Shown here piece after piece: positions 38,601-48,480 of a stretch of DNA of 64,000 nt (the first letter of the stretch is position 1; each line of letters starts with the position of its first letter). This stretch comes from Telopea speciosissima (lineage: Eukaryota > Streptophyta > Magnoliopsida > Proteales > Proteaceae), in assembly GCF_018873765.1 (NCBI RefSeq), contig NC_057924.1, forward strand, positions 930,001-994,000, read 5' to 3'. The position numbers and the translations under genes are program-made. The notes under the pieces were generated by a model. The model did not search any database. It saw nothing but the letters and a program-made list of their open reading frames with translations, and had not been told where the DNA came from.

Positions 38601-41600
38601 TTCTAGATTATAGATTCATACCTTCTCTCAAACAAGAGAAAGAAACATCAAATTATTGGAATTTTATTCATAGATACTCACGATATGGCAAAGAAAAAAC
38701 TACTCGAGTAAAGGGTAGAATGAAAACAAATCAAAGCAAAGATATTAAGCATAACAAGCAAGGCCTGGGCCAATATGGATATTGGGACCAACATTCATGT
38801 TTAGGTTGATATAGAGCTCCTCATATTTCTTCGCTCTAGCCATCCCCACAATCTTCTTAGCTTCTTTTTTGGCAGCATAATACCTTTTTTTATACTCTGT
38901 TTCATTAGTCCTTTGCCATGTCTTAAAACAATCTTTCTTGGTCTTAATGACTAATTGAACCTCATTGTTCCACCACCAAGTCTCCCTAGGGTCATGGCGA
39001 CTACCCTTCGCTTCCTCTAGCACATCTTTGGCAACCCTCTTAATACGAGTCATCATCTCGTTCCACATCATATTGGTGTCTCCTTCAAAGTCCCACTTTC
39101 CTTGTTTGACCACAATATCAGTAAATGTCCTTGAGTACTCCCCTTTTAATCTCCACAACCTTATCTTAGGATGCATAGGTTCCCTCCTCTTACACTTCTG
39201 TGTACTAGGGGACATATCCAAGACCACCAGTCTATGTTGGATGGTAAGGCTTTCCCTAGGGATAACCTCATAGTCCTTACATACCAATCTATCTGCCCTT
39301 CTTGTAAGGAAGAAATCTATTTGGCTGCGATGATTCCCACTTTTATAAGTAACTAAGTGTTCCTCTCTTTTTTCAAAGAAAGTGTTCACAATGGGAAGAT
39401 CATAAGCTACCACAAAGTCTAGGATTGAGGTTCCCTCATCGTTCCTCACCCCAACCCCGTAACTGCCGTGGACACCTTCATATCCTCTACGATCACTCCC
39501 AATGGCCATATCAGCTCTCTACTTGGCTCAAATTGGGCTATCTATCCTCTGCTAAGCCTGTCATGCAAGCTGACAAGATGGAGCAACCTAGGGTTTAAAA
39601 AATCCTGATTAGGTCACTTAGAGCCCACCTTAAACTAATAAATTCCCAAACAAGCAAACCAGGGGAAATTTTTTAATTTCAGGTCAGTTCTGGACCCTTT
39701 TGAACAAGCAAAACAGAATTTGGGATGAAAAGATAATTAAATCTGGACAGGAAGTCTTTTCTGTAATGGAACTTTTTCAAAAGGGCCTTGTAGAAAATAG
39801 AACCCAGCAGGGATGTTTTAGAAAATAACAGACTTCTGCAGCCAAAGTGAGGCTGTCTTTATCCTTTGAATGGAAGAACAGAGACTGAGTTAAATCGAGA
39901 TAACTCACCCGAAATGACTCCAATCAACCAGAAACTTCAAGACTCAAGTTAACATCTCAAAAGCCTCTTAGAACCAACCAATAATCACTCAACCAGCAGC
40001 TAGAAAAATTTATAGAAATCTTTGAACTTGGACCTGGCTGTAAAGGCAAAACCAGATCTGAACTCCAGATTGGATTGCATAGATGCCTCAATATCTCACC
40101 TCCGGATTTGGCAGCTAGAGTCCCCCCCCCCCCCTCAGATAAGTCTTCAATGCTCAAATTTCAGGTCGAATGGTATCAATTTGAATGGCAATCGAAGTCA
40201 CACTATTTTGAGATTACAGGTACCGCCAGAGGAACAGGTACTGAGTTGAATCAAGATAACTAATCCGATATGAATCCAATCAACCCGAAACTTCTGACTC
40301 AAGTTAGCATCTCAAAGGCCTCTTAGAACCACACAATAATCACTCAACCAGCAGCTAGAAAAATTAATAAGAATCTCTGCTTGGACCTGGCAGTAAAGTC
40401 AGAACCAGATCTGAACTCCAGCTTGGATTGCATAGATACCTCAATATCTTAGCCCCCGATCAGGCAGCTATAGACACCATCAGGTAAATCTCAATTCTCA
40501 GGTCGAATGGTTTCCAATTTGAATGGAAATCAAACTCACACGCGCAGAACAGAGCACAGCCAAGAGAAATAAAAATATATATGGAAGAAGGAGAAGAAGA
40601 TCAGTACCCCACGACGACTTCCCCAGGTCGCCCATCAACCATATGATAGGTTTGTCCATCAAACCCTTGAGATAAGAGACCCATTCTCCACCATGAAACC
40701 AAATTCCATTACCAATTTCATACATGCAGAATCGATTACAAAATGGATATATATTGACTCAACCAAATTGAAAAAGAAAAAGAGAAACTTTCCCAACTCA
40801 GAGAATCTTCTTTCCCAAGGAAAAAAATTATAAAAGCTATTTGGACTAAAAATTGACCTGAATCTCCTAAAAACCCAAAATAGAAATAAACTAACACTAA
40901 ATCTCATATAAGAATCATACCCCATTCTTGGGCTTGTAGATTTTGGTCCATTGCAATAACCAAATTAACTTTGCCCATGTCCATACAACCCGTTAGGTAT
41001 TTGAATTAGAAATAATCGAACCAATTGATCAAATTTGCATCCCCCACCAGCAATACAAGAGGAAGGCCAACATTGCATTGCATTGGTATGAGGAATAATG
41101 CGAGTACAATAAACCGCTTAATTGATTTAAATGGAGGGTAATTGCTAGAAGCGAATATGAGGGCGGACCTCGGCGCAACGGTAAGTTTGGTCCATTGCGA
41201 CCTAGTGGTCGCGGGTGCGAGTTGGGAAACAGCCTCTCCACAAAGCGGGGGTAAGGCTGTGTACATTGTGACCCTCCCCTGCCCCTGCAGTGGCGGGAGC
41301 CTCATGCAAAAGGTACATACTTTTTTTGCCAGAAGAGAATACAAGTAGCTGAAAAAGTGATATTTTACTTCATCTCACTATATTTCATTCGCTCTTCATT
41401 TCATTATTTATTTTTTAAGCTGAACCACGTAGACACAAAAGGGTTTAGTTGAGATGAGTATCATAGGGGAAGTATAGATGCATTAGTATGATACTCAAGG
41501 CAGCCTAGAGGGCTGGCCTTGGTGCAACGGTAAGATTGCTCCATTGTGACCAAGTGGTCACGGGTTCGAGTCTGGAAACAGCCTCTCTGCGAAAGCAGGG

Positions 41601-44029
41601 GTAAGGCTGCGTATATTATGACCCTCCCCAAACCCCTAGTGGTGGGAGCCTCGTGCACTGAGTATGTCCTTTTCAAGGCAGCCTCTGCTGTACTGTTTGG
41701 ATGGGCCCATTACCTTTTGAAAGGAATTTGAATCCTAGAATTGAGTTCACAACCTAATCATCAGAAGAGTCATTAGACTATGCATTATGGACCATAGTCT
41801 CACATGAAAATTTTGCTACTAATGAGATACAGGCAAGCTATGCTAGCTAAACATTTGAATAGGAAAAGAAACAAATCTAAAAGACAATAGTTTTTGCAAT
41901 AGTACCTGAAGCTTGGGATATATATGCGACATTGCATCCTTGATTCTGCTAACCTGTAGTACACAAAGTCAGCCAATGAACCCAGCATGAAGGCCGGATT
42001 TTAACAGCATCAGCAAAAAGCAGAGAACCAAGGAAAAACACAAGAATAGATCAAAATATATACACAAAGTATGAAACATTCTATTAAGGATTTCTAAGAG
42101 GGAACTCAGATATGGTTATGCTGTTCTTCTGCTGTTTATCTTGTCTTCTTTTTCTTCTTCTCTATATAAGTTGAAAACACACAACATTTATGGCAACAGG
42201 CTGCAAAAACAACTATTCCCCGAGAGAGAGAGAGAGACTCTTAAATCTCCTATATCTTGCAGTCACTTGCAGTCAAAATCATACATTTAGTCCAAACAGT
42301 GTCCTAATAGACCATTTGGTGATTGGTATTATCAATAATAAGACTTCCCGAGTAAATTTGCATGTTTTTACATTTGGTCAGAGTCTGTACAGATATGTTC
42401 CTAATCTCAAAATCATCAAGATTAGCACTGCAATTCCAAGCAAAGGCAAACTAAGATATTTTTTTGGTAGACCTAAGAATTTCAAGTATGCCACATCAAA
42501 CACATGTTCCAGCTAAGCATAACTATCAAAGCTTTCCCCCCACATAACGATGGCAGGAAAACTGATAATTAGGAACAACAAAACAAAAGCGTATTCTGAA
42601 GCTAACATATAAGCAAAACCTCCAATTATTCCCATAACAGATAAGATGGGTCCATCTTTAATCTCATCAACTGATGCTACATCTTTCAATTATGGTTCAA
42701 AATTTCGTGATATATCACCGATTTCAACACTACCGAGACGAGATGGGCTTCCGAAATGAAAAATGTTCAAATTTCGTACAAAATTGAAATTTCGGTATAT
42801 TTCGGTATGTCACCGAAATATCGCCGAAACTGCTACATTCCTATGCATGTGACTCTTTAAACCTAAGTATAAAAGCAACATCTCGCTGGTCTCAGTCGAA
42901 ATTTCGACCGAGACCATGCAGAGAGTGCTTTTGTTGTTTTTTTTTGTCTTCCAAGCCATTCTTTGTGGGGGAAACACTTGTTCTTCATCATTTTCGACGG
43001 ATCGTCGCTGGAAACACGTCGGAAACACCCCCTAGCATATTTCTGAAGGCGTTTTCACTGTTTAAGGTAATTTTTTTTTTCTCTAAAACTATTTGTTTGA
43101 AAATACTATGTTCAATACTTGTTGGATGGTCATGATATTATGGAGTTTATGAGTTATGACTTATGAACTTATGCACTTATGACTTTATGAGTTTAAAGTT
43201 TAAACTAAAGGCTACATTTGACTTTATTTTTGTTTCATTACTTTATTTAAATTTCTTATCATGTTTTTTAGTACTAAAAAAATGTGCATTTAACTATTTA
43301 TACATCAGCGTTCGACCGTATACTATCAATCAAGGGTGCAAACTCAAAACACCACTTTAAGTTCATTTTTTGCAATATGAAGGTTTAAATGAATTTATTT
43401 AGCTTAAATAAGGGTGTACATGAAGTATCAGGCCTTAATATGGCCAAAAACCCACTGAGATGGAGTGCCGAAATATGGCAGAAAAAATACCATGTTTCAC
43501 CGAAATGTCGAAATATTTCAAAATTTTCAACCAGCCCAAAATGGCGAGACGAGACGAAATTTCGAACTATACTTTCAATACAAATGGAATTTATAGCTCA
43601 CATACAGGGCTGTATTAAACAATAGATTTGAAATGATTGGCGTAGCATGCATCAGAAAGGAGAAGAAATGCTTTGTACTTACCTTATCATAAAGGTATGA
43701 AGTTGTAATTGGATATGATGACCAGAAATGCTTAAGCAATTCCTGAATAGATGTCCAATGCTGAATACAGGAAGAATAATTAAAATAAATAAGCATATTG
43801 AAAGGCTAAGTTAATAAATAGAAAATTTACAAACCAAGCAACATAAACCAAGTTTTGAAAATAATCTATTGTCACTTTGGAGTTAGCTGCAGTGCAAGAA
43901 ATAGAGCCCACTCACATGCAGAAGTTCTTCTTTGGTACTTTTCGGCAGCCTATCCAGGACACTCTCCTGAGCACTCTTCCCAAGATTATACTTGGTGCTT
44001 GAGAGATGTTGAGTCAATCCATTCAGAAC
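32660..44029 (-). CDS. TFB1: TFIIH subunit p62/TFB1 (GTF2H1), C-terminal five exons only
   Basis: TFB1 is a core subunit of TFIIH, acting in RNA polymerase II initiation and nucleotide excision repair in the nucleus (family knowledge). Five minus-strand exons with GT/AG borders and consistent phase 0 encode the last 131 aa: 43916-44029 ([17 protein letters not shown]... [17 protein letters not shown]), 43683-43760 ([20 protein letters not shown]), 41906-41953 ([16 protein letters not shown]), 33724-33792 ([20 protein letters not shown]) and 32660-32746 ([17 protein letters not shown]... NGFV, stop TAG). The order and sequence match the conserved plant TFB1 C-terminus with no stop or frameshift. 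The N-terminal PH and BSD regions (about 450 aa) were not found up to the nMAT2 3' end at 45636. They may lie beyond nMAT2, making nMAT2 nested, or be absent, making this a gene fragment. Intron 3 (33793-41905) is about 8.1 kb and carries the LINE. Confidence 0.85.
33134..33306. mobile_element. 173-bp MITE with perfect 9-bp TSD (AAAGATTTA) in a TFB1 intron
   Basis: TSD copies at 33125-33133 and 33307-33315. Inverted ends GGACAAAGTTTTCCTCCAC and, from the right, GGACCGAGTTTCCCTCCAC. An internal palindrome GGTGAATGGGATCCCATTCACC lies at 33262-33283. The 9-bp TSD fits a Mutator-type MITE. Confidence 0.85.
33481..33532 (+). repeat. 3' fragment of an Au-like SINE
   Basis: CCCCAGACCCCGCAGTGGC followed by GGAGCCTCGTGCACTGGGTA matches the 3' end of the intact SINEs at 41159 and 41507. 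The tRNA-like head is absent. Confidence 0.65.
35895..36446. mobile_element. Non-autonomous hAT-like element inside the LINE, 8-bp TSD (CATGAGCC)
   Basis: CATGAGCC at 35887-35894 and 36447-36454. Ends TAGGGGTGCAA and (reverse complement) CAAGGCTGCAA. The interior has GGGTCGGGTCGGG-type repeats. Removing the element and one TSD restores the LINE reading [15 protein letters not shown], direct proof of insertion. Confidence 0.85.
37077..37348 (-). pseudogene. ycf2: Plastid-derived ycf2 fragment (NUPT)
   Basis: The minus strand reads [20 protein letters not shown], then [20 protein letters not shown] and KSRFQVV near the end, with a deletion/frameshift between. This matches an internal part of plastid Ycf2. 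It is broken and lacks the rest of the roughly 2,280-aa protein, so it is not functional. Confidence 0.85.
37349..37612 (+). pseudogene. Plastid-derived trnA-rrn23 spacer and 5' tip of 23S rRNA (NUPT)
   Basis: GTTCGAGTCCGCTTATCTCC and AACTTAGCCGATACAAAG, ending in CAAACGAGGAAAGGCTTACG followed by GGATACTTAGCCACCCAGA, match the region just before and at the start of plastid 23S rRNA. Only about the first 50 bases of the rRNA are present. Confidence 0.7.
37613..37822 (+). pseudogene. psaB: Plastid-derived psaB internal fragment (NUPT)
   Basis: The plus strand reads [20 protein letters not shown], then [18 protein letters not shown] and [11 protein letters not shown], an internal stretch of photosystem I PsaB. 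Compared with PsaB it has several missense changes (for example GQ, GH positions altered) and lacks both ends. Confidence 0.85.
37823..38042 (-). pseudogene. ndhC: Plastid-derived ndhC 5' fragment, copy 1 (NUPT)
   Basis: The minus strand reads [20 protein letters not shown], then [20 protein letters not shown] and [10 protein letters not shown], the first ~70 residues of plastid NADH dehydrogenase-like subunit NdhC (about 120 aa). It then runs into inverted psaB sequence. Confidence 0.9.
37914..38893. repeat. 490-bp tandem duplication spanning plastid DNA and LINE sequence
   Basis: Copies at 37914-38403 and 38404-38893 differ at only about eight or nine sites. Each unit holds the ndhC 5' part, the psbK 5' part and about 100 bases of LINE endonuclease-RT linker. 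ACT is shared at the breakpoints (microhomology). The second copy repeats ndhC (38407-38532) and psbK (38685-38752). Confidence 0.9.
38196..38263 (-). pseudogene. psbK: Plastid-derived psbK 5' fragment, copy 1 (NUPT)
   Basis: The minus strand from ATG at 38263 reads [20 protein letters not shown] then a stop, matching the PsbK precursor N-terminus. The remaining ~40 residues are missing. A second copy starts at 38752. Confidence 0.7.
39884..40545. repeat. Imperfect direct repeat, period ~356 bp, two copies
   Basis: Copies begin at about 39884 and 40240. They share CTCAACCAGCAGCTAGAAAA, GATTGGATTGCATAGAT-type words and AATTTGAATGG. It sits in TFB1 intron 3, right of the LINE. No coding sequence recognised. 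Confidence 0.8.
41159..41330 (+). mobile_element. tRNA-derived SINE (Au-like), imperfect 12-bp TSD
   Basis: Near-TSD AGAAGCGAATAT (41147-41158) and AGAAGAGAATAC (41331-41342). The head has an A-box-like CGGCGCAACGG and a B-box-like GCGGGTGCGAGTTGG. The tail CAGTGGCGGGAGCCTCATGC ends in TTTTTTT, as in Au SINEs. Confidence 0.8.
41507..41672 (+). mobile_element. tRNA-derived SINE (Au-like), perfect 12-bp TSD (TCAAGGCAGCCT)
   Basis: TSD copies at 41495-41506 and 41673-41684. A box in TTGGTGCAACGG, B box GGTTCGAGTC, then AACAGCCTCTCTGCGAAAGC, GGGGTAAGGCTGCGTA, and tail GGGAGCCTCGTGCACTGAGT with short T end. It lies only 177 bp from the preceding SINE. Confidence 0.88.
42691..43571. mobile_element. 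Non-autonomous hAT-like element, perfect 8-bp TSD (CTTTCAAT)
   Basis: TSD at 42683-42690 and 43572-43579. Ends TATGGTTCAAAATTTCG and (reverse complement) TATAGTTCGAAATTTCG. Subterminal regions are full of TTTCGG/CCGAAA words. The same family as the 275-bp element at 51203. No transposase in the 881 bp. Confidence 0.85.
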
Positions 44030-45635
44030 CTAGATAAGAAGATCAAGGACATTGTTATCTCGTTCAATAAGGTTATACAATCATTTGCAGGCGTTCTTGT
44101 CTGATAAATTTATATGTTTTAATGTCTGATAAATTTATGAGTCTTGAATGCTTGAAGATGAACTTATATCACTTACTCTGCTTTTTATTTTCCAATCTAG
44201 TTATTAAAACTTGACTTAGTCTGTATTTTATTATTAGTTTTCGATACTTGGCTTAACTAGTTTGAACATTTCATACATTTACCATCTGCTACATTAAATC
44301 TTTTAATAAGGTTCTCTATCATTGGCAAACATTCTCGTTTGACAAGTTTGTAGTTTTGAATCTCAGAACGTGGACTCATATCGACCATGCGAAATTTTGA
44401 CTTGGTAGAGTTGACTTTTATATTTAATGAATTTCAATGGTTATACTTAGAAATAATTAAAATGGAAATACAAAATGTGAAGAAAGAGTAGCAGCAAATT
44501 CACGTTTGGAATATTTATAAGATAAAAGGGGAAATAAAATATTGAAATACCCACTTTTCTCATTGATAAGATATGATGGATTTCAGATTTCAAGCAATAA
44601 AACTTGTCTGAGAAGAAAAAGGTCACGAATAAGAGATGTAGGGTAGTAACTTGTATGCGCTACAGGATTCATTGCAAAATATATATTTCTCCTCTAATGA
44701 TGCTTTTATTTTTTGAGAATGGAAATCAATAGTTGATTATATATCCATGTAGGGCATACATAAAGTGATATGTGTGTGTGTGTGTGTGTGATTAATGAAA
44801 AAGAATAATGTGAAAAAAGCTGGCCATTTCCTCCCACAGTAGCTATATAATTGCACAGTAAAACATAAGTCACAGACCTAACTAACCATCCAAATAAGGT
44901 CCACCCAAAGAATTCAAGACCATAACCGCTCCTACCAATATGCCAGCTTCTGTTGGCACAATGACTACTCCAACAAGATCAGGTAATGGAGATTTCATTC
45001 AAATTCAAAATTCCTCCGCCCTGTCGTAGCTTAAGCAAAGATCTTGACTGAAGCATCCTTGCTCTGGTAGTAAGATACCTTTTACTGTACCCCCATTAAG
45101 CTAGCAGTTTAAAGGGCTAAATAGGTTTTGAAAACAAGTCAATGCTAGTACTCCCCCCCCACCCCAACAGAAAAAAAGATATACCAAAAACATGTAGTAA
45201 CCCATTACAGAAAAGGATATAAATATTATAACAAGACAAAATTCAAAAACAAACTAAATCTGGCAGATAGTAAAACTAAGGAGTGAGGAGGCACCTCAAA
45301 TGCTAATTTAAGCAAAAGGTGCAACCTTATGAAAGTATGACAGCTCTCACAATGCATATTCTAATCTGAAATAGCTTCCTAGTTTTACAAAGAAGTATAG
45401 AAACAGACCTTAATTGCATCTCCAAGATTGATGGTGATAACTGAAAGCCAGCTTCTGAGTATTTTGGGTTGTCTAGTTCGGTCCATATACATGGATTGCA
45501 GACCTAATACCAGGTTCTCAAAAATTAGAGATTGATCTGCTGAAACGCTTTACTTCTAGGAAGCAGATCAATTGAAACCCTAAAGGCTCAAATCTGACTT
45601 TCAAATACAAACAAGGAAAAAGAAAGTCATGTTCC
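44030..45635. other. Region between TFB1 exons and nMAT2
   Basis: No convincing TFB1 exon. A TG microsatellite lies at about 44769-44790. On the minus strand 45405-45499 is bounded by an AG acceptor and a GT donor and is open in two frames, but I cannot assign the peptide. The rest is AT-rich. Confidence 0.5.
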
Positions 45636-47836
45636 TTATATCAAGGCAGCCTGGAATCTTTCTCTATTGTCTTCCTCGTCTGTGGTCCTGCCACAGAAGC
45701 TTTTCAAGCTTGAGCTCAACAGCATTTCTTTTTCTATTTGGACATTATTGCTTCTGTTCTCAACCACAGGAAGCTGATCCACAATATTAGAATTCCTTTT
45801 GTAGTTCCAAACAAGCATTGAGATGTATTCCTGAGGCGAAATAAGACCCTCTTCTCTGAGGCAACTGCGTTGCGCTTCAACAGTCATCGGATCCTCAAGT
45901 CTTACATATTCTAGCAAGACCATCTCATGATCAGGTCGCCAAACACTGGGAAAGGGGTATAATCAGTCTCAGGTACTAGAGACATCCGGGTATATTGAAG
46001 CCCTTCAATTGAGTTCATCAGACCCATTCTGAGCAAATTATGGTACTCTGGAGACTGCCCTTTTTTCTCCTTCAATGGATGGCTAAGATTTCGTGATCCA
46101 ATCTTATACACCTTTGCTCGCGAACGAAGCTTGTATTTTGCAGCATAGAGCTTTGCCAGTGATCCCCTTATGATGTAAGAGCAAAAGTTCACAACCTTCT
46201 TACGGTTGTCTGCATACCTATACCATTCTACCATTGTTGACAGGAACTTATTCATCTGTGCATTTGTGTGAGATTGAGTAGCATGGAACATTCTGAAACA
46301 AGGCTGTGGATCTGGATCTCTGTCTCCCTTGAGAAAGTTCAACTTCCTGAATTGCTTGATGCATTGCTTCAAGCTTGCTGTCACTGAAAGAAGGGTCCCT
46401 ACGCCCTTCTCACTAATGATCTTTCCACCAGTTGCTGTATGTCTAAGTGTTGGATACACAACCCTCCGGCACAAGACATGATCAAGAAACATTATACCCT
46501 TAGTAATGTGTTCAATAGGAAGGCCATCATTGTCAAGCTTGAGAAGATACTTCTGATCACAAAATTCAATCAACTGTTTCCTCAGGATTGCTGCATCTGC
46601 CCTCGGGCCCCGGACTCCAATCAAGATGCGGCCTCCATAACGGATGTAATCCATCTTCCGGGTCTTGTCAAGCCCACTCATGGGCACAAATTCCGGCCAT
46701 GATGTATTACCTTGCTCCACTTCCCCATCCTGACTATTCCAAATGACATCACTCTTTGAAGGACGGTAGAACTCCTTAATCTTATCCTCCATCCAACGAT
46801 CCAATTCATCAAGGCATATGTTTGCAAGAAGGGGACTGAGAATCCCACAGTGCCCCCCACAAGGAACCTTCTCTGCCTCCTCTGGCGCAAATCCAAAGAA
46901 GGTCTGCAGCCAATATGGGTCAGGTTTTGGCTCATCCTCTGCTAAGACTTTCTTCTTCTGATACTTCCTCTTCTTCTTTTTCTTCTCCCCTTCATCAACT
47001 CGGCTTGTGATGACTGGAGTCACAAGTGCAGTTTTGATTAAATCAATCACCTTCTTATCCCTCACATCTCTTATCAGGGCATTAATCACCAATCCCACCT
47101 TCACCCCATCTAAGATTGTGCTAAGATCCCCCTTTACATACCAAAGATATCCCGCAAAATTTCGTCGTAACACCTGTAAAACAGTGTGTGCAGTCCGGCC
47201 AGGCCTGAAACCATATGACTTCTGTGAGAAACGAGCCTCATAAATGGGCTCCAATATCATGAACAAAACTTCTTGGACAATTCGATCTTGGAATGCAGTC
47301 GGTTGGGTGGTAGTCAAAACAGCCCTGATTTTCCGTTTTGAGAGTGATTCAAGGTCGGTTTTGTCCTTCGGGGCTCGAATGAAAAACTCTAACCAGGCTC
47401 CCCATTTAAACCTATCGTCTAGAACAGCATTTCTAAGGGCCAACAAATCCTCCAATGCGGATTTCTGTACTGCACTACGGGGCATGAAAGAACCCGTTTC
47501 ATCAGCACATACCTTTTGGTAAGCCAGCACCCATAACTCAAACCGTCGAAGGTAGTTTGTTAGGTTTGTCAGTGTTTTATCGGGCTCTCGAAAATTCTCT
47601 ATCCACATTGAAGAGCAGACTGCAACACCGTCTTCCTTCATTAAGGTGGACGGGTCGTCAGGGTCGGGAAGTTGACGTTGCAGTGCCATCGTTGAGAGGA
47701 ATCTTAAATAGGAAACTCCATTGTTTCTGGGGCATAGGGAATTTATCAATTTGCAGGATAAAAATGTACCATTGGTCGGACAAAGAGTGGAAGTGATGAG
47801 AAACAGACGGTCAAATGCTGCAAAGCGCGGATGCAT
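45636..47836 (-). CDS. nMAT2: Nuclear-encoded mitochondrial group II intron maturase nMAT2, one exon, frameshifted near 3' end
   Basis: nMAT2 is imported into mitochondria and promotes splicing of several degenerate group II introns (known for Arabidopsis AT5G46920). The protein read here is about 733 aa, matching the usual 735. An N-terminal presequence (MHPRFAAFDRLFLITSTL, rich in Arg and hydroxylated residues, few acids) precedes the conserved start ALQRQLPDPDDPSTLMKEDG. RT-type domain: YGFRPGRTAHTVLQVLRRNF, WYVKGDLSTILDG, GGHCGILSPLLANICLDELD. The YxDD catalytic box is replaced by YIRYGGR, as usual for nMATs. Domain X follows (FCSYIIRGSLAKLYAAKYKL). The frame breaks at 45948-45957: one frame ends at a stop at 45911, and the rest (VWRPDHEMVLLEYVRLEDP... 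LISPQEYISMLVWNYKRN) continues in a neighbouring frame to 45636. An in-frame ATG at 47926 would add 30 residues. The call rests on close resemblance to nMAT2 rather than nMAT1, 3 or 4. Confidence 0.9.
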
Positions 47837-48180
47837 ATGAACTTGGTGAAGGAAGACCAGGTGGTTAGGGGTGCCAACCGGTCGGTCCGGCAGTGGAGAA
47901 AATTGAAACCTTGTGTTTTCAACCATGGACTGAGAATCTCATTAAAAAATGAAGCTCAGCAATGGCGGAAATTTTCAAATAAAAAACATTACTCAGATTT
48001 ATGACCATAAAAACAGATGAAACATACCCCGAAGACGGCCGATGACGAATAGCTCGAAATCTTCCAGTCTCACTTCGAGCGGCGGAGCAAATCAGTACAA
48101 AGGGAGGGTTTGAACAGCAAGCGTCCGTCGAAGACGTTTTCCTCACTCAGACAAGTGGTGTTTGTAACGCCTGTGTGAAG
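47837..48180 (-). promoter_or_regulatory. Probable 5' leader of nMAT2, possibly with a leader intron
   Basis: Upstream of the maturase, the minus strand has a candidate donor TTCGGG|GTATGT near 48030 and a candidate acceptor TTCTCAG near 47932. This would fit a spliced 5' UTR joining just before the upstream ATG at 47926. The 75-aa ORF here (47919-48146) has no recognisable domain. No TATA box stands out before the hAT-type element at 48228. Confidence 0.35.
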
Positions 48181-48227
48181 TTGGAGCAGGAAGGAGGGAC
48201 GAATTGCAAAAGGTGGCCAGAGAAATT

Positions 48228-48480
48228 TAGGGATGTAAACGGATCGGATTCGGCTGGGATAATGTTATATTCGCATTCACATCCGATTAGTTTTTGAAAA
48301 GATTCGGATAGTGCTAAACAGATACGGATACGGATATGGATCAGATATTTTATCCGTTTACATGTAAATATAGCTTTTCGGATAGCTATAGCCTATCCGT
48401 ATCCGTATAGTTTTCGGACGGATTCGGATAGTGCTAAACGGATACGGACACGAATTCGAAAACGGATTTCTACATCCCTA
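48228..48480. mobile_element. hAT-like MITE (TAGGGATGTAAAC family)
   Basis: Ends TAGGGATGTAAACGG and (reverse complement) TAGGGATGTAGAAATCCG. The interior has repeated GGATACGGATA and ATCCGTATCCG words. It is the same family as 53570-53845, in the opposite orientation. The flanks GAGAAATT and GTGAGAAT match only in part. Confidence 0.7.

Larger units (their letters stand above)
34597..39502 (-). mobile_element. 5'-truncated LINE (non-LTR retrotransposon) with 20-bp TSD, in TFB1 intron
   Basis: Target duplication TGGCCATATCAGCTCTCTAC at 34577-34596 and 39503-39522. On the minus strand the element opens mid-way through the endonuclease domain (38745-39502: [21 protein letters not shown]). It continues into reverse transcriptase: [19 protein letters not shown]; then [59 protein letters not shown]; and the FADD catalytic box in [16 protein letters not shown]-terminal [14 protein letters not shown] block follows. 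The 3' end is GGTTGGCTACATGG-type sequence ending in repeated GTT. Several stops and frameshifts make it dead. It was later broken by plastid DNA (about 37077-38797) and a hAT-type element (35895-36446). Confidence 0.9.
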
